From Puccinia triticina (Eukaryota; Basidiomycota; Pucciniomycetes; Pucciniales; Pucciniaceae): DNA of 64,000 bases. Under the pieces are notes generated by a model. That model saw nothing but the letters and a program-made list of their open reading frames with translations, did no database searches and was not told where the DNA came from. The position numbers and the translations under genes are program-made. How positions within the stretch are numbered: position 1 is the stretch's first letter; every line of letters starts with the position of its first letter. Shown one piece after another: positions 24,100-35,239 of this stretch. The stretch is taken from positions 3,038,001 through 3,102,000 of the forward strand of contig NC_070558.1 of NCBI RefSeq assembly GCF_026914185.1, in the 5' to 3' direction.

Positions 24100-25551
24100 T
24101 CACTTTTTTTGTCGGTTGAGGGATTCATCATTGACTTGATTAAGGAACAATTTCACAACGAGCGAGTCAGTGATGGGTTCGATAGGTCGGCGGGTGAACA
24201 AAGTAAAGGGTACTGTACCATTTAACATTAATGTGTCTGAGTCCAGAATCAGTCTGTTCCCACTTTGGGCAACCACCCCAGCAATCTCACGTGCAGCTTC
24301 GAGCCTTCTGAGTTGCAAGAACCCTGTGAGAATCAAATGAAGGATTCATGTCAGTTAAGGGATCCTTGGTCAGAGCTCATTTTCTAGCACAAAATATAGG
24401 GGGGGAGACAGGAGGAGATGCAGATTGACTGACCTCGATTCTGTTTGACAGCCTCACCAATCAACTCTGCACTCCGAGCCTCACCCTGAGCGCGAATTTT
24501 AGTGGCCTGTTTTTCTTGGATGGCTTGATCGACCAGGAAGGCAGCTCGTTGGGCGGTTTGTTGAGCAATCTGTTTGCTCTCGACCGCCTCACTGAAAGCA
24601 GGCGAGAAAGTGACATGGGTGATCGAAACGTCGTCTAGCGTGAGGTTGAAGCGGGAGGCTCGACGGGTAAGGTTTTCTCGAACAAGCCGGGAGACCATCT
24701 CTCGTTGACCAATCAGTTGGGATGCGTTGAACTGGGCTACTACCGATTTTAGCACTTCATTTCTGAGCCAATTCAATTTGATCATTCGGATTGTTGTCAG
24801 TAACGGATCAGATCCAAAGAAAAAAGCCATGGAAATTTACACTATGCTGGGCAATACGCGCTCATCATAATCCGAGCCAAGTTCTCGATATATCGTTGCC
24901 AGGGAGTCGACGTTAGGGCGGGATAAAACTCGACAAGTGATATTGACCATCTGGAGATCTGATTTGGGTTGAAGTTAGTTCCTTCAGGTGCCTCTTTTTG
25001 GCTTTCGGGCACTATCAATCTTGGATGTAGCAAATTTATATACCTTTCGTGCCAGTGAGGGATGCAATTGTTCTAGGTTTCGCCCGAACATCATAGATGA
25101 TCGGGGTCTCCAACCAAGGGATCTAAACCATACCACATCAGAGGAACGCTAATGATCGGTATGAGGTAAATGAAAGGATGAAGGCGGCTTAGAGGGACTG
25201 ACCACAAAATGAGTTCCTTCCCCATATACATCCGGTTTGACCCCATGAATTCGAGTATACTTGATGGCCCGGTGGCCTCCATCGACTGAACACAGACGAT
25301 CGTGCTGGTTGAGTGAGCTGAGCATGTACGATGGCGGGTATCTACTCGGACGCACCGTTAAAGAGTGCCGAGTTCAGGGTGATTGCCGCCCCACCAAGGA
25401 GCAGTAGCCCACCGGCCCCAACCAGGGAATTCCCGACGCCTGATGACCCACCGCCGAAGTTGGACTTGCCGCCTCGTCCTGGGCCGGACTGGCCGAACAC
25501 TCGGGCCTGTTTGGCTAGCAGTTTCGCAAACTCTCGCCCCTGTTGGTTCAT
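24100..25551 (-). CDS. PHB2: Prohibitin-2
   Basis: With PHB1 this protein forms the ring-shaped prohibitin complex of the inner mitochondrial membrane, which stabilises membrane proteins and cristae. The six minus-strand exons are 25551-25356, 25285-25203, 25122-25044, 24958-24841, 24762-24434 and 24323-24100, giving 342 residues. The order of features is [15 protein letters not shown], a Gly-rich segment with one membrane anchor (about residues 40-60), [20 protein letters not shown], the SPFH core ([32 protein letters not shown]), then the coiled coil ([39 protein letters not shown]). The last exon continues some 35 residues beyond the usual LMLN ending; this may be read-through of an unspliced intron, so the C-terminus is less certain than the rest. 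Confidence 0.93.
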
Positions 25552-25738
25552 CGTCTCGAAGTTGTTGGGTGAGTTGTTGTGGGTCTGGGGGTGCGGGGAG
25601 CCAGGCGGGCGGTGGGTGGATGGCTGGCTGGGTTTGGTGGTGATTATGTAAGCCGGGCAGTATTTATAGGGGACACCATTGGTCAGTCCGCTTGGGTTTC
25701 ATCCTCATCGCTCTCCATCCACGCTCGCGACGGTCATC
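25552..25738. promoter_or_regulatory. Shared bidirectional promoter of PHB2 and MCD4
   Basis: Only 187 bases separate the start codons of the two divergent genes. A TATTTATA motif lies at about 25660-25667, and GGTGG/CCACC-rich tracts sit on the PHB2 side. Co-regulation is inferred from the spacing. Confidence 0.6.
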
Positions 25739-28700
25739 ATGATAACTTCCCGGGCTTTCGGCGGACCAGCTTGGCTGCTTTCGATCGGATTTGTCTTCCA
25801 TGCGGTTTATCTCATGTCAAGTAAGTTGCTTCTGCCGTTTCTTTCTTGATCCAGACTCCGGACTCCGGATGCTGATCGATCCCTTTTGCGTGACAACATA
25901 GTATTCGATGTGTATTTCATCAGTCCAGTCGTCAGAGTACCCCAGCGCTTCAGCCCTTTGGATCCTATTCAGGGTGAACCGCCCGCCTCACGAGTGCACG
26001 CCAAGCCCCTTGCCAGTCGGGTAGTTTTGATTGTAGGTGTGTTTAGTATGATTGTCATCCAGCCTCCTTCCCAAAACAGCTTGAAATACAAACTTGATGC
26101 GTTTATTGGTTGATCTTTGTGTGCTTGTAGGTGATGGCTTGAGAGCGGATAAGTTATTCTCCTTGTTTCCTAATCCGCCCTTCTATCCATCTCTGCCTGT
26201 CCCAATCCTGCCAGATCTCAAGCCGATACCGATCTCCGAGGAGGACCGGGTCCACGGCAACCAAATCACTCCGGCGCCTTACCTAAGGGCTCTGATCGAG
26301 ACTGGCGAAGCAAGCTGGGGAGTCAGTCATACACGCGTCCCAACAGAGAGTAGGCCGGGTCACGTAGCCATCATCGCTGGAATGTATGAGGATGTAAGTG
26401 CCGTCACTCGAGGTGAGTGGTTATCCGCTCGACTGTCTTCTTCAAATGCTCATCTTCCCATCAATCTCTCTCATCAACTAGGCTGGAAAATGAATCCGGT
26501 CAACTTCGATTCAGTCTTCAATCAATCTTCACACAGCTTCACCTTTGGATCCCCAGACATATTACCCATGTTTAAACATGGTGCATCTGATCCCTCGCGA
26601 GTGGATGCTTGGAGTTATGACGAAGCTGCTGAAGACTTCACCAAAGACGCGGCCCAACTAGACATATGGGTACTCGAACGACTGAGACGTTTATTATCCG
26701 ATGCCAAGCGAGCCGGTCCAGGCAGCTCCCTCGATCGCCAGCTCAACTCAGATCAAGTCTTCTTCTTCTTACATCTTCTTGGATTAGATACTACCGGCCA
26801 CTCTTATCGCCCTCACTCTCCGGAATACTTCCGGAATATCCAAGTGGTTGATCAAGTCGTACGAGGCACGCAAGAGCTCTTAGAAAACTTTTACGGCGAC
26901 GACCGCACGGCTTTCATTTTCACGGCCGATCATGGAATGAGTAACATTGGCAATCACGGGGATGGGGACCCGGACAATACCCGCACCCCACTCGTTGCTT
27001 GGGGAAGCGGGATCCAAAAAAGTATGGAAGGCACTCCATTTGTTGATGACGGCTCTCTCAAACTTGATCCGTACTACCAAAACTGGAACCTCAACATGAC
27101 CCAAAGAAAAGACGTGGAACAAGCTGATATTGCTGCCCTCATGGTGTGTACGCTTGAACAATCTCTTGCAAATTTCTGAGGACTTTTCATGCTGACTCCT
27201 TTATGACTGTTTTAGGCTGCCCTTGCTGGAATCCACGTGCCTTCGAATTCTGTGGGACGTCTACCCCTGGACTATCTGAATGGCTCCCGAACAGAACTCG
27301 CCAGGGCCACCTACGCCAACACCCGGGAGATCCTGCACCAATATCAGACGAAGCATGGTGAGAGAAGAGGAGCTGTAGTGATTATTCCTTCTTACGGACT
27401 TGGTGTCGCTAAGATACATCCTTCATTGCTCTGAAAGAGCTTAAGGCGTCGACAAAATTTGCTTTCCGCTCTTTCCCTGGCTTACCGGATCAAGAAACTT
27501 TGAACAAACCGTCCATATCCGAACGATTATTTCTTATTCATAGAATGATTATCACTGATCGCAATGATGAGGCAATCAGGGCCTGTAGTGAGTTGCAAAC
27601 TTTAGCACTACAGGGTTTGAAATACTTGCAAAGGTGGGAAGTCCAGAGCTCCAGCGCTTGTAAACTTGATGATAACTCACTAATCTTGTTTTCTTACGAT
27701 AGGTACGACTGGTTCCGACTTCGCACAATCATCGTCATTGGATATGTGGGATGGATGGTTTACACTGCCATCTTTGTCCTGCGCACCTACATCATCTCTC
27801 CTTCACCTCGTGACCACGTAAGGTTCGGGTCGATCTTCGGCGCTGTTGTGTTTGCGGTCACAAGTCTATATTTTTATCTGGAGCACAGCCCGATCACGTA
27901 TTATTTATACGTGTTCTTCCCGGCGTACTTCTGGGGTCAGATCATTGACGATGTCGATACCCTACAAGACCTCGTCGATTGGACATCCAGCAGCTCATCA
28001 TCTCCGACTCGTATTTGGGCTACCATCTTGGCCACCTTGATGAGTTTAGAATTTATGGTATTAGGGTACTTTCATCGAATGGCTTGGACGATTGGATGGA
28101 TTGTAATCGGCGTGATATGGCCTACCCTAGCGCTCTCGTCCCGATTCAAAGAAGAAAATCGATCATTACTCAAAGCGTGGGCTATTGCTTCGATATTCAC
28201 CAGCTTATTTACGATCCTACCTGTTGAGAAAGGGGAAAGTATTCTGGTCATGTTAGTTTGAGTCCGCTGTTCTGATCCAGCCTTGACACATGTCTATTTG
28301 GTATTAACTTTTCTTCTGAATTCATTATAGCGCTATCGGGGGTTTGGCCTTTCTGTACGCTGGATATATTATCCGTCGGAAGTATGGCAGCCCCTCTCGA
28401 AGCCAGTTAGCCTTGATCTCAATCACTCTTCTGGTTACCATTGACTCGACCAGGAGGCTTCAGCAAAAGCAGGGACTCCCACTTGTCAATCAAGCACTCG
28501 GATGGCTGCTTCTTGCTTCCTCTATTCTCCCTCTCTTGCCTCGACGCTCAAAACCCTCTTGCGAAACCCAGGACTCTCTATTGACCTCCCGATTGGTCGA
28601 AATCGTCTTCGCTTACGCTCCTGTTTTCATCATCTTATCATTATCGTACGAGGCGCTTTTCTATTTGGCCTTCGCTGGCTCGTTGTTGATTTGGCTTGAG

Positions 28701-29273
28701 GTGGAGATACAGTTGACTCGGTTCGACGAATCTCAGGAAAAATCTGCCAAAGAACGCGAATCCAGATCGGGGGTCGGGAAATCGACCGGACCGATTTCGA
28801 AGTTTCGATTACACCACAGTAGATTGAGTTTATTTTATCTGTTTTTTATCCACGTCGGATTTTTCGGGACGGGTAATGTGGGCTCGATCTCCTCGTTTTA
28901 TTTGGAGCCAGTCTACAGACTGGTGCCGATCTTCAACCCATTCTTGATGTCATCCTTACTACTCTTCAAGATCTTGATTCCTTTCCTGATCGTCTCATCA
29001 GTCTTTAGTACTTTGAACTTCAGATTAGGCTTGCCAAAGTTTTCCCTGTTTGTTTCAAGCTTGACAATCACCGATCTGATGAGCCTGAACTTCTTCTTCT
29101 TGGTTAATGATGTCGGCTCCTGGCTCGAGATCGGTCAATCCATTTCCCACTTCGCTATCTCATCCTTGTTGTTAGTCTTCATGATCTTGTTGCATTTCCT
29201 GGGCGACTTCCTTTTGCTCGATTTGGTCTCTACTCATCACTCTTCTATTTCGCCAAAATCCAAGTCCCACTGA
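25739..29273 (+). CDS. MCD4: GPI ethanolamine phosphate transferase 1
   Basis: The enzyme adds ethanolamine phosphate to the first mannose of GPI anchors in the endoplasmic reticulum membrane. Eight exons fit: 25739-25820, 25902-26036, 26131-26412, 26482-27143, 27216-27357, 27438-27633, 27703-28251 and 28331-29273, giving 996 residues. Residues 1-30 form a signal anchor, followed by IFDVYFISPVV. The lumenal alkaline-phosphatase-like domain shows VVLIVGDGLRADKLF, HTRVPTESRPGHVAIIAGMY, EDVSAVTRGWKMNPVNFDSV and TADHGMSNIGNHGDGDPDN with metal-binding Asp/His. From about residue 500 there are a dozen or more hydrophobic segments, starting RTIIVIGYVGWMVYTAIFVL. It is complete and shows no breaks. 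A damaged copy of its 3' end lies near 22110. Confidence 0.94.
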
Positions 29274-30042
29274 TTTTCTTCTCACTGACATTGACGAAAG
29301 AATTAAACCTAGTTTTGAAACTTGCATTTGTGCTTGCTTTGTTGCTGTTCCCTGAGCATTTCTCCTCACGTTCAATCAGAAAAGAAAGTATCTTGTACAT
29401 ACGGATAAATATTGCTTATGTTATACTTGAGGATCATGGATGTTAGAAACATGCACGACAATTTGTCTGCTGCCCCTTGACAGGCGTCACATCACAGTTT
29501 GCCGCGGGATTAATCCCCCTAAGAAAGATAGATGTAGAAAATGGTAGTAAGCCTATCTAACAATATGAGTCACACAACTTTGTTTTGTCGGGCTCCCATC
29601 AGACACAGTTTTTTTTTGAAACTGGGTGTCATCAAAGCTCTTTGTACATACGCCTTCACTCCAAAGGTTCTATCTGAAGGTCAAAGTTTTGTGGCAGAAT
29701 TTGTCCAACTTAGCTAAGTCCGAGCGAAGCGACCTCCGAAGGAGGGACTTACGGGCTATGGTGAGGATTAAGCAAATGGCTGGGGAAAATTTTAAAACTC
29801 AACCTACTCATGCTTTTCTGAACATTTTGCTTCCTTGTTTTGACTTAAATGATGGCCTCACTTGTGCGCATCTGCTCACCTTGACCGCTTCCCTTCAGCT
29901 CTCAAGGTTGGGTCACAACGCTGCCATGAAGTTTTGTGCGCATCTGGAATATGTGTTATGGCATCTGCCTGTAGTCCAGCGTCTTCCATGCATCGGCACT
30001 GCATCAAACAATACACACATACCATGGTGTTTGGGTCTGTTA
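29274..30042. other. MCD4 3' flank, source of the displaced copy
   Basis: The part up to about 29620 is shared with 22110-22480. A 172-residue open frame from 29626 has no recognisable domain and runs into a transposon end, so it is not called as a gene. Confidence 0.55.
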
Positions 30043-30549
30043 GGGCCCAATTATAAACAGTTATTGGAATTTTATTCAAAAAAAATCCAAATTCATTCAA
30101 AACTTTTTTTGTCTGGATTTTTTTATGTACAGATTCAAAAATAGCCCAAGTGACCTCGAGGAGGTCATTTGGGATCAAAAATTTTCAAATTTCTGTTATC
30201 AAAGCTATTTACAGGCATACAGTACATGTATGCAACACTGTACCGCACTAATCCAACGGTAGAACTTAGTTGTACCGTTGGTCAGCAATACACAGCCGCA
30301 GGCAGTTGAGATTTGGCAACAGCCCAGCCGCCGGAAGCATTTCCAAATTCCGTGTGCCAAATGCATGTATTACAGGTCTCTGCCTCGGGTGCACAGGAGA
30401 TCTCTGATCGGGTCCTGTCGAGTCCACATCGAGGGGATGTGTTCACCAGGCGCCCAAGTATCATCTGCAACGTTCCCCAGATTGCAAGGGATCCTCTGGC
30501 CATACAACTGTTCAAGTGTCAATCAATCATACCAGTCCTGGAGGTAAAG

Positions 30550-30680
30550 GGCCCGTCGGCAATTGAGAAGGTTGTGTAGAATCATACACACAAAAGTGTT
30601 TGACCGCGCGCGTATCGGCCATGCAGCCTCAGCCATCAGGAGGAGACGGAAGTGGTTCTTCAACTGCCAAAATGTATGCT
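30550..30680 (-). pseudogene. Harbinger transposase C-terminal relic
   Basis: Minus-strand translation gives WQLKNHFRLLLMAEAAWPIR followed closely by CMILHNLLNCRR. This matches the Glu-containing end and the ILHN motif of DDE_Tnp_4 (PIF/Harbinger) transposases. The rest of the gene is lost. Confidence 0.7.
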
Positions 30681-30825
30681 CCACGGGCGGGGGGGGGGGG
30701 GCGGAACAGGCGGTGTTGGCCTGGAATTTGGAATTCCTGTTGTGTGGCCCGCAGGTTTATAATTGTACATATTATCCAGGCTTTTTTGAAACATATTTGG
30801 GCCTGTATTTGCCACAAAAATTTAA

Positions 30826-31047
30826 GGCCCTGTTTGGCAGCGTCATATTATGCAGTGTAATAATAGGAAACATGCTAAATTACATATGGTAAAACATGTC
30901 TTCTTAGGATAATCTTTTGAAAGTAAACCCTCATAAGGCTTGGCAGTTTACTTCCAAAAGATCAGGCGGAAAAGTAATGTCTTACACAATGTAGGGGGAC
31001 ATGGCAAGATTATTTATTGCGTAATAATCACACTGCCAAACAGGGCC
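30826..31047. mobile_element. Nested 222-base MITE of Harbinger type
   Basis: Terminal repeats are GGCCCTGTTTGGCAG and its complement, flanked by TAA at 30823-30825 and 31048-31050. The homologous right arm at about 35000 keeps the empty site (CTTAAGAGATT), which directly proves insertion here. Confidence 0.92.
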
Positions 31048-32664
31048 TAAGAGATTTTGTTTTGAATCAAGTTTGGAATATATTACAATAAAACTTTGAT
31101 AACTGTTTATAATTGGGCCCTTATTATGGTGCAAGCTTCTGATTTCACCAGCTGTATTCTATGCAGTTGATGTCAAGTGTCAGATGTGGTGGATGATACA
31201 GACTGAACATGAAAAAGCCAAATGTTGCTTGCAATCAAAAAGAGTCAGCTGGGAGAACCTGCTGAGCATTTCCAACATCATGAAGCGCACGGCTTGATTC
31301 TCCCAGATAAGCCACTTATTTTGGTGGGAAACTTGGTAACTGCCAAATGCTGAGGGCGTGAGGGTAGCTGTAGAGAGCTTTAAAAAAAGCCACTTTTTCC
31401 CAATCCTCATACACAAGCCAAGTGACTTAGGGCCCAATTATAAACACTTATTGGAATTTTATTGAAAAAAAATCCAAATTCATTTGAGATGTTTTTTGTC
31501 TGGATTTTTTTATGTACAGATTCAAAAATAGCCCAAGTGACCTTGAGGAGGTCATCTGGGATCAAAAATTTTCAAATTTTTGTTATCAAAACAATTTGCA
31601 GGCATACAGTACATGTATGCAGCACTTTACTGCACTAATCCAACAGTAGAACTTAGTTGTACCGTTGGTCAGCAATACACCGCCGTAGGCAGTTGATTCG
31701 GCAACAGCCCAGCCCAACCGGCATCCATCCCGCCATACCAACCCAATACCATCTCAGCTTTCCCGGAAAAGAACTCAACGGTAATGAACACTTCAAACGG
31801 AAACAAACGCTCAGACATTTGCAGGTCCCTAACGACTTCTTTGCGTTCATCAACCAACGCGGTTGGATATATGACCTGCAGCCTGGCACCATGACTTCTC
31901 ACAAGTTGCTTGGCTAGTTCAAATCCTCCGCCCCTATTGACACACATCCCTCTCCCACTACATCTTCTCTTGCCCCTAGCAGCCATTCGCCAAAATCTCA
32001 CCCTTTGTCAACCGCTCCTAAACACCCTGCTGATCACTTCTCTCTCCCTAAAGCTCTCACTGGAAAATTTAATCTCCCCATCCCACTTCCGAAGTTTGGC
32101 GTCTTGCGCAATTTCACTCTTGATTTTGTTGGCAACCCTAGTACTTGATTATCATCCTCCATACCGTTAAAAGTTGCTTATAGAACCCTTTCTTCTTTTT
32201 TCCCTCTTTTCTCTTGTTTTTGGGCATGAGGATGACCACAAGTGGCTTCTGAAAGAATGTAAAGGACTAAGAGTTTTTTATTCCCGTTAGACTAAGTTGT
32301 ATTGTAATTACAATTAAGAGATGGGAATAAATAAAAGGGAGTTGTCTTTTACCTAAGAGCAGAACCTTGGCCGCTCTCTACTTAAGGATAGAGATGAAGA
32401 TAAGAGAATATAAGAAAGGTATGAATCCTCGTTGATGGTGACGCTAATCTGCTCCGGAAGAGAGTTCAGTATTAGCTTTTGCCACTTCACTCCTTGTATC
32501 TCCTGAGGTTTGCGTTCGCCTTACTCAAAATGGTCTTTCGACTCAGGTGATTTTTCACTTGGTGTTGGCGATTCGGCGCAGAAGAGTTGCAACATTATCT
32601 ATGTTATAGTTTCGTTGCTTCAGCATCTGCGCTTGGTTCTCGCTCTCTATGCCTGGAGCACAGA

Positions 32665-33015
32665 TCACTTACCGATATCTTTTCCTGCTCTTTGAGAGGT
32701 ATTGGTGTGATTGGCCTTTCTTTCTTCGACAGTTTTGTCTAGATTGACAAAAAAGGGCTTTAGCACCTTTCTGATCTGTTCTCTTGAGTTTGTATACAGC
32801 CGCTTACCTTTGGTGCTAGCCGTAATTCTCTCAATGAGCGATCTTGGGCCGGAGTTCTCCTGAAGCCTAATCTTGCTGCTCACGTGCGATGTCCCTGCTG
32901 TCATCAAGAAGATGAATTCAGTTTCAACCCCCGCGGCGCTGATTTTGGACTGCGGAAATGGTTTGCTTTGCTCACCTGTTTCCGCAGCTAATTTAGTTCC
33001 CGATATCTTTCTCAA
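32665..33015 (-). CDS. Unidentified open frame inside the Harbinger-type element
   Basis: The 116-residue frame (MRKISGTKLAAETGEQSKPF...) has no recognised domain. It may be a later exon of the gene fragment upstream on the same strand. Support is composition only. Confidence 0.2.
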   Translation of the reverse strand: MRKISGTKLAAETGEQSKPFPQSKISAAGVETEFIFLMTAGTSHVSSKIRLQENSGPRSLIERITASTKGKRLYTNSREQIRKVLKPFFVNLDKTVEERKANHTNTSQRAGKDIGK

Positions 33016-33959
33016 TTTATGAGAAAGACACCATTCACCTAAGCTGGAATTCTCACAGCTTCTGATCTGTCTGGGAGCTGACAGGATGCCAAGAGTGCCT
33101 TGATGCCGTCTGCATGGCTTGGTTACGCCATTGGGTTATACGACCCACCCGGATTTGAGAGTCCAACACCAAGACGGGATGCCGTCGATGTGGCATAGCC
33201 CTATTGACAAGGATGTGGCACTAATTTAGCCCAATGGGAGTCCAAAACTCTTCTGGAGATTATGGACGTCATGGATGCTATCAGTAAGCTGTAGCATGCA
33301 CGCAAGTAGGGCGTGCTTTGACACTTCATCAAGGCGAGCTGGCTTTGGAGGTTGAGCCATAGTTCCGAAACTAGGCCAAACCAGAGCCGGGGCTCTTTTG
33401 AAAGAATAGGAGCAACTGAAAGGTTTATTGCTTATCAGAAGCTAGTACATAACAGCGAGTAACAAATGAATATAAGATAAGTCTGTGCGCTATCTGTACC
33501 TGAAAGCAACTCAAGGCACACTCAAGGTGTTGTCTGGGATGGGCTAGAGAGACTAAGGAAATATGACTGGGCGAGCTCTGTGCGGGTTTGCTGGGGTTTT
33601 TGGTTTAGGGCTGTCAATTGTCCTACCAACCGTATAGGTCAGTGTTTGGATCAGGTGATCAAGCGTCTCGTCTCTTCTCTCTGTCTGGTGTCTGACTCAC
33701 GGATATGCAACGACGTCAACTGAAGACTTTCGTTTTATCCTTGCGGTAGAGCTTTGCCGAGCCGCTTTGGTCTTCTGCTCGACAAACAATGTTTGTTTGA
33801 GTCAGCTGAGGTTCTTTTATGTTTTCTGTCTTAGGTCTGGGGACATAGGATCAACTACTTGTCGTCAGACCGTTTGTTATCCTGTCTAGGAGGGTTGCTT
33901 TCGCTTTTCTGCCGAGTCGTTCCGCAAGTGTTCTGTTAGAAGAACAAGATTCAGTCAGC

Positions 33960-34660
33960 CTTGCTATAAGTCTGCTGTAATCTAAGCTCAGGGACAAACA
34001 AGGTTCTAAAGCTTGTTGATGGCTTTGTCTTGGCTTGTGCCGGGGCGGCTGGTGCTGATGGTTTGGGTTCTGATATCGGCGGAGCAATACAGTTAGCTTT
34101 TTGGTCTGGGTTCTGGGTTAGGCCTGGGACTGCAAAAGGGGCTTGAAGCTTACCTTTCTTAGCAGCTGGGGTTTGGGTTTTGTTTTGCCGCGCAAGCTTC
34201 CTGTGCGGTTGCTGCGGGTCGGGGTCTGATCCAGTATTCTCACATCTTCCTCGTCAGCTGAAGCAGGACTGTGCATGATCTCGTCCCAGCTGAAGGGCAG
34301 ACTGTTGCTGCGGGAGCTCATTGAATTCAAGGGGCTTTGATCCCAAAGATGAACTACATCCCAGGGGAAGAAAAAGGAGTGAGTTCGGGCTGTGGGTAAA
34401 GATGATGGTGGAACAGTGCAGACAAGACTGACCTTGAAAGCTGGTCAAACAATACTATCGTGCGCTTGGGATGGCCCTTCTGGGAGGGCGAATCATTAAC
34501 ACCGACAATTGTCTGGTTGGACGGCTCGGCCGCCGTCTTTCCACGCGAGAGATTGGTCTCTCTACAGACAGAGAGGTTAAGGGTGAGCCGGTGAGACTCA
34601 AGAGAGCGGGCACGACTGGACCTGTTGATTGCGAGTGGTGGCAGCTGGAAAGGACTTCTG
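33960..34660 (-). CDS. Possible spliced gene fragment inside the Harbinger-type element
   Basis: Three minus-strand pieces keep one open frame across plausible splice sites. The first, about 34655-34446, ends HPKRTIVLFDQLS. The second, about 34332-34154, includes SLPFSWDEIMHSPASADEED and RGKTKPKPQLLRK. The third, about 34100-33960, includes PPISEPKPSAPAAPAQAKTK. The composition (Ser/Pro/Lys, acidic patch) looks like a real disordered protein, but no start codon, stop or family was identified. It may be host sequence picked up by the transposon or an unrecognised element protein. Confidence 0.35.
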
Positions 34661-35239
34661 ACAACGACGTAAGTGGAGTCGCTGGGCAGAAGCCTTGTCG
34701 GACGCGCGATTGTGTCTTTGAAATCGTGGTTATCTGTTTTGGGGCGTTCGAAGAATATCTTTGACCAACTGGGGATCCCAGGACGACGGAGTGCAGAAAA
34801 CGAGGGCCTTTTAACTTGCTGGATCGTTGGTGAAGCCGTGCGGTCGTGGTTATGGCACTGGCTGGCCGGGGGGGGGGGGGGGGGGGGGGCGGAACAGGCG
34901 GTGTCGGCTAGGAATTTGGACCTGTGACGTGTGGGCCGCAGGTTTATAATTGTACATAATTATCCAGGCTTTTTTGAAACATCTTTGGGCCTGTATTTGC
35001 CACAAAAACTTAAGAGATTCTGTTTTCAATCAAGTTTGGAAAATATTACGATAAAACTTCAATATGTGTTTATAATTGGGCCCTTAGTTAAGTTAGAGAA
35101 TTTGTATGGGAGGCATGATGGCAGGTTTAAATATTAGTTTGGCCCTGCTTCATTTGTGGAAAGTTCAACAAACTCAGCAATCGTCGTGCTCCCTTCTAGA
35201 ATAGGCTCGTCACATTGCACCTTTTCATCAATTATCAAC

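Larger units (their letters stand above)
30043..31120 (-). mobile_element. Degenerate PIF/Harbinger element with TTA target duplication
   Basis: Ends are GGGCCCAATTATAAACAGTT and its reverse complement, flanked by TTA at 30040-30042 and 31121-31123, the usual Harbinger duplication. It shares its left arm of about 260 bases and its right arm with the larger element at 31429-35083. It contains a transposase relic on the minus strand and a nested MITE. A G-tract lies at about 30688-30701. Confidence 0.85.
31429..35083. mobile_element. Large non-autonomous Harbinger-type element with captured exons
   Basis: The 3655-base element has GGGCCCAATTATAAACA ends and TTA target duplications (31426-31428, 35084-35086). 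Both arms are homologous to the element at 30043-31120, but the interior is unrelated and holds no transposase. It carries a minus-strand exon series near 33850-34660 and a further open frame at 32665-33015. A G-run of about 20 lies at 34869-34889 beside the right arm. Confidence 0.8.

Noticed and set aside
29626..30144. 172-residue plus-strand open frame
   Set aside because: It runs across the end of the Harbinger element at 30043, so its last third is transposon sequence; no recognised motif.
34868..34890. Long G-run as a possible functional G-quadruplex
   Set aside because: Similar runs of different length occur beside several transposon arms; length variation and likely assembly uncertainty make a functional claim unsafe.
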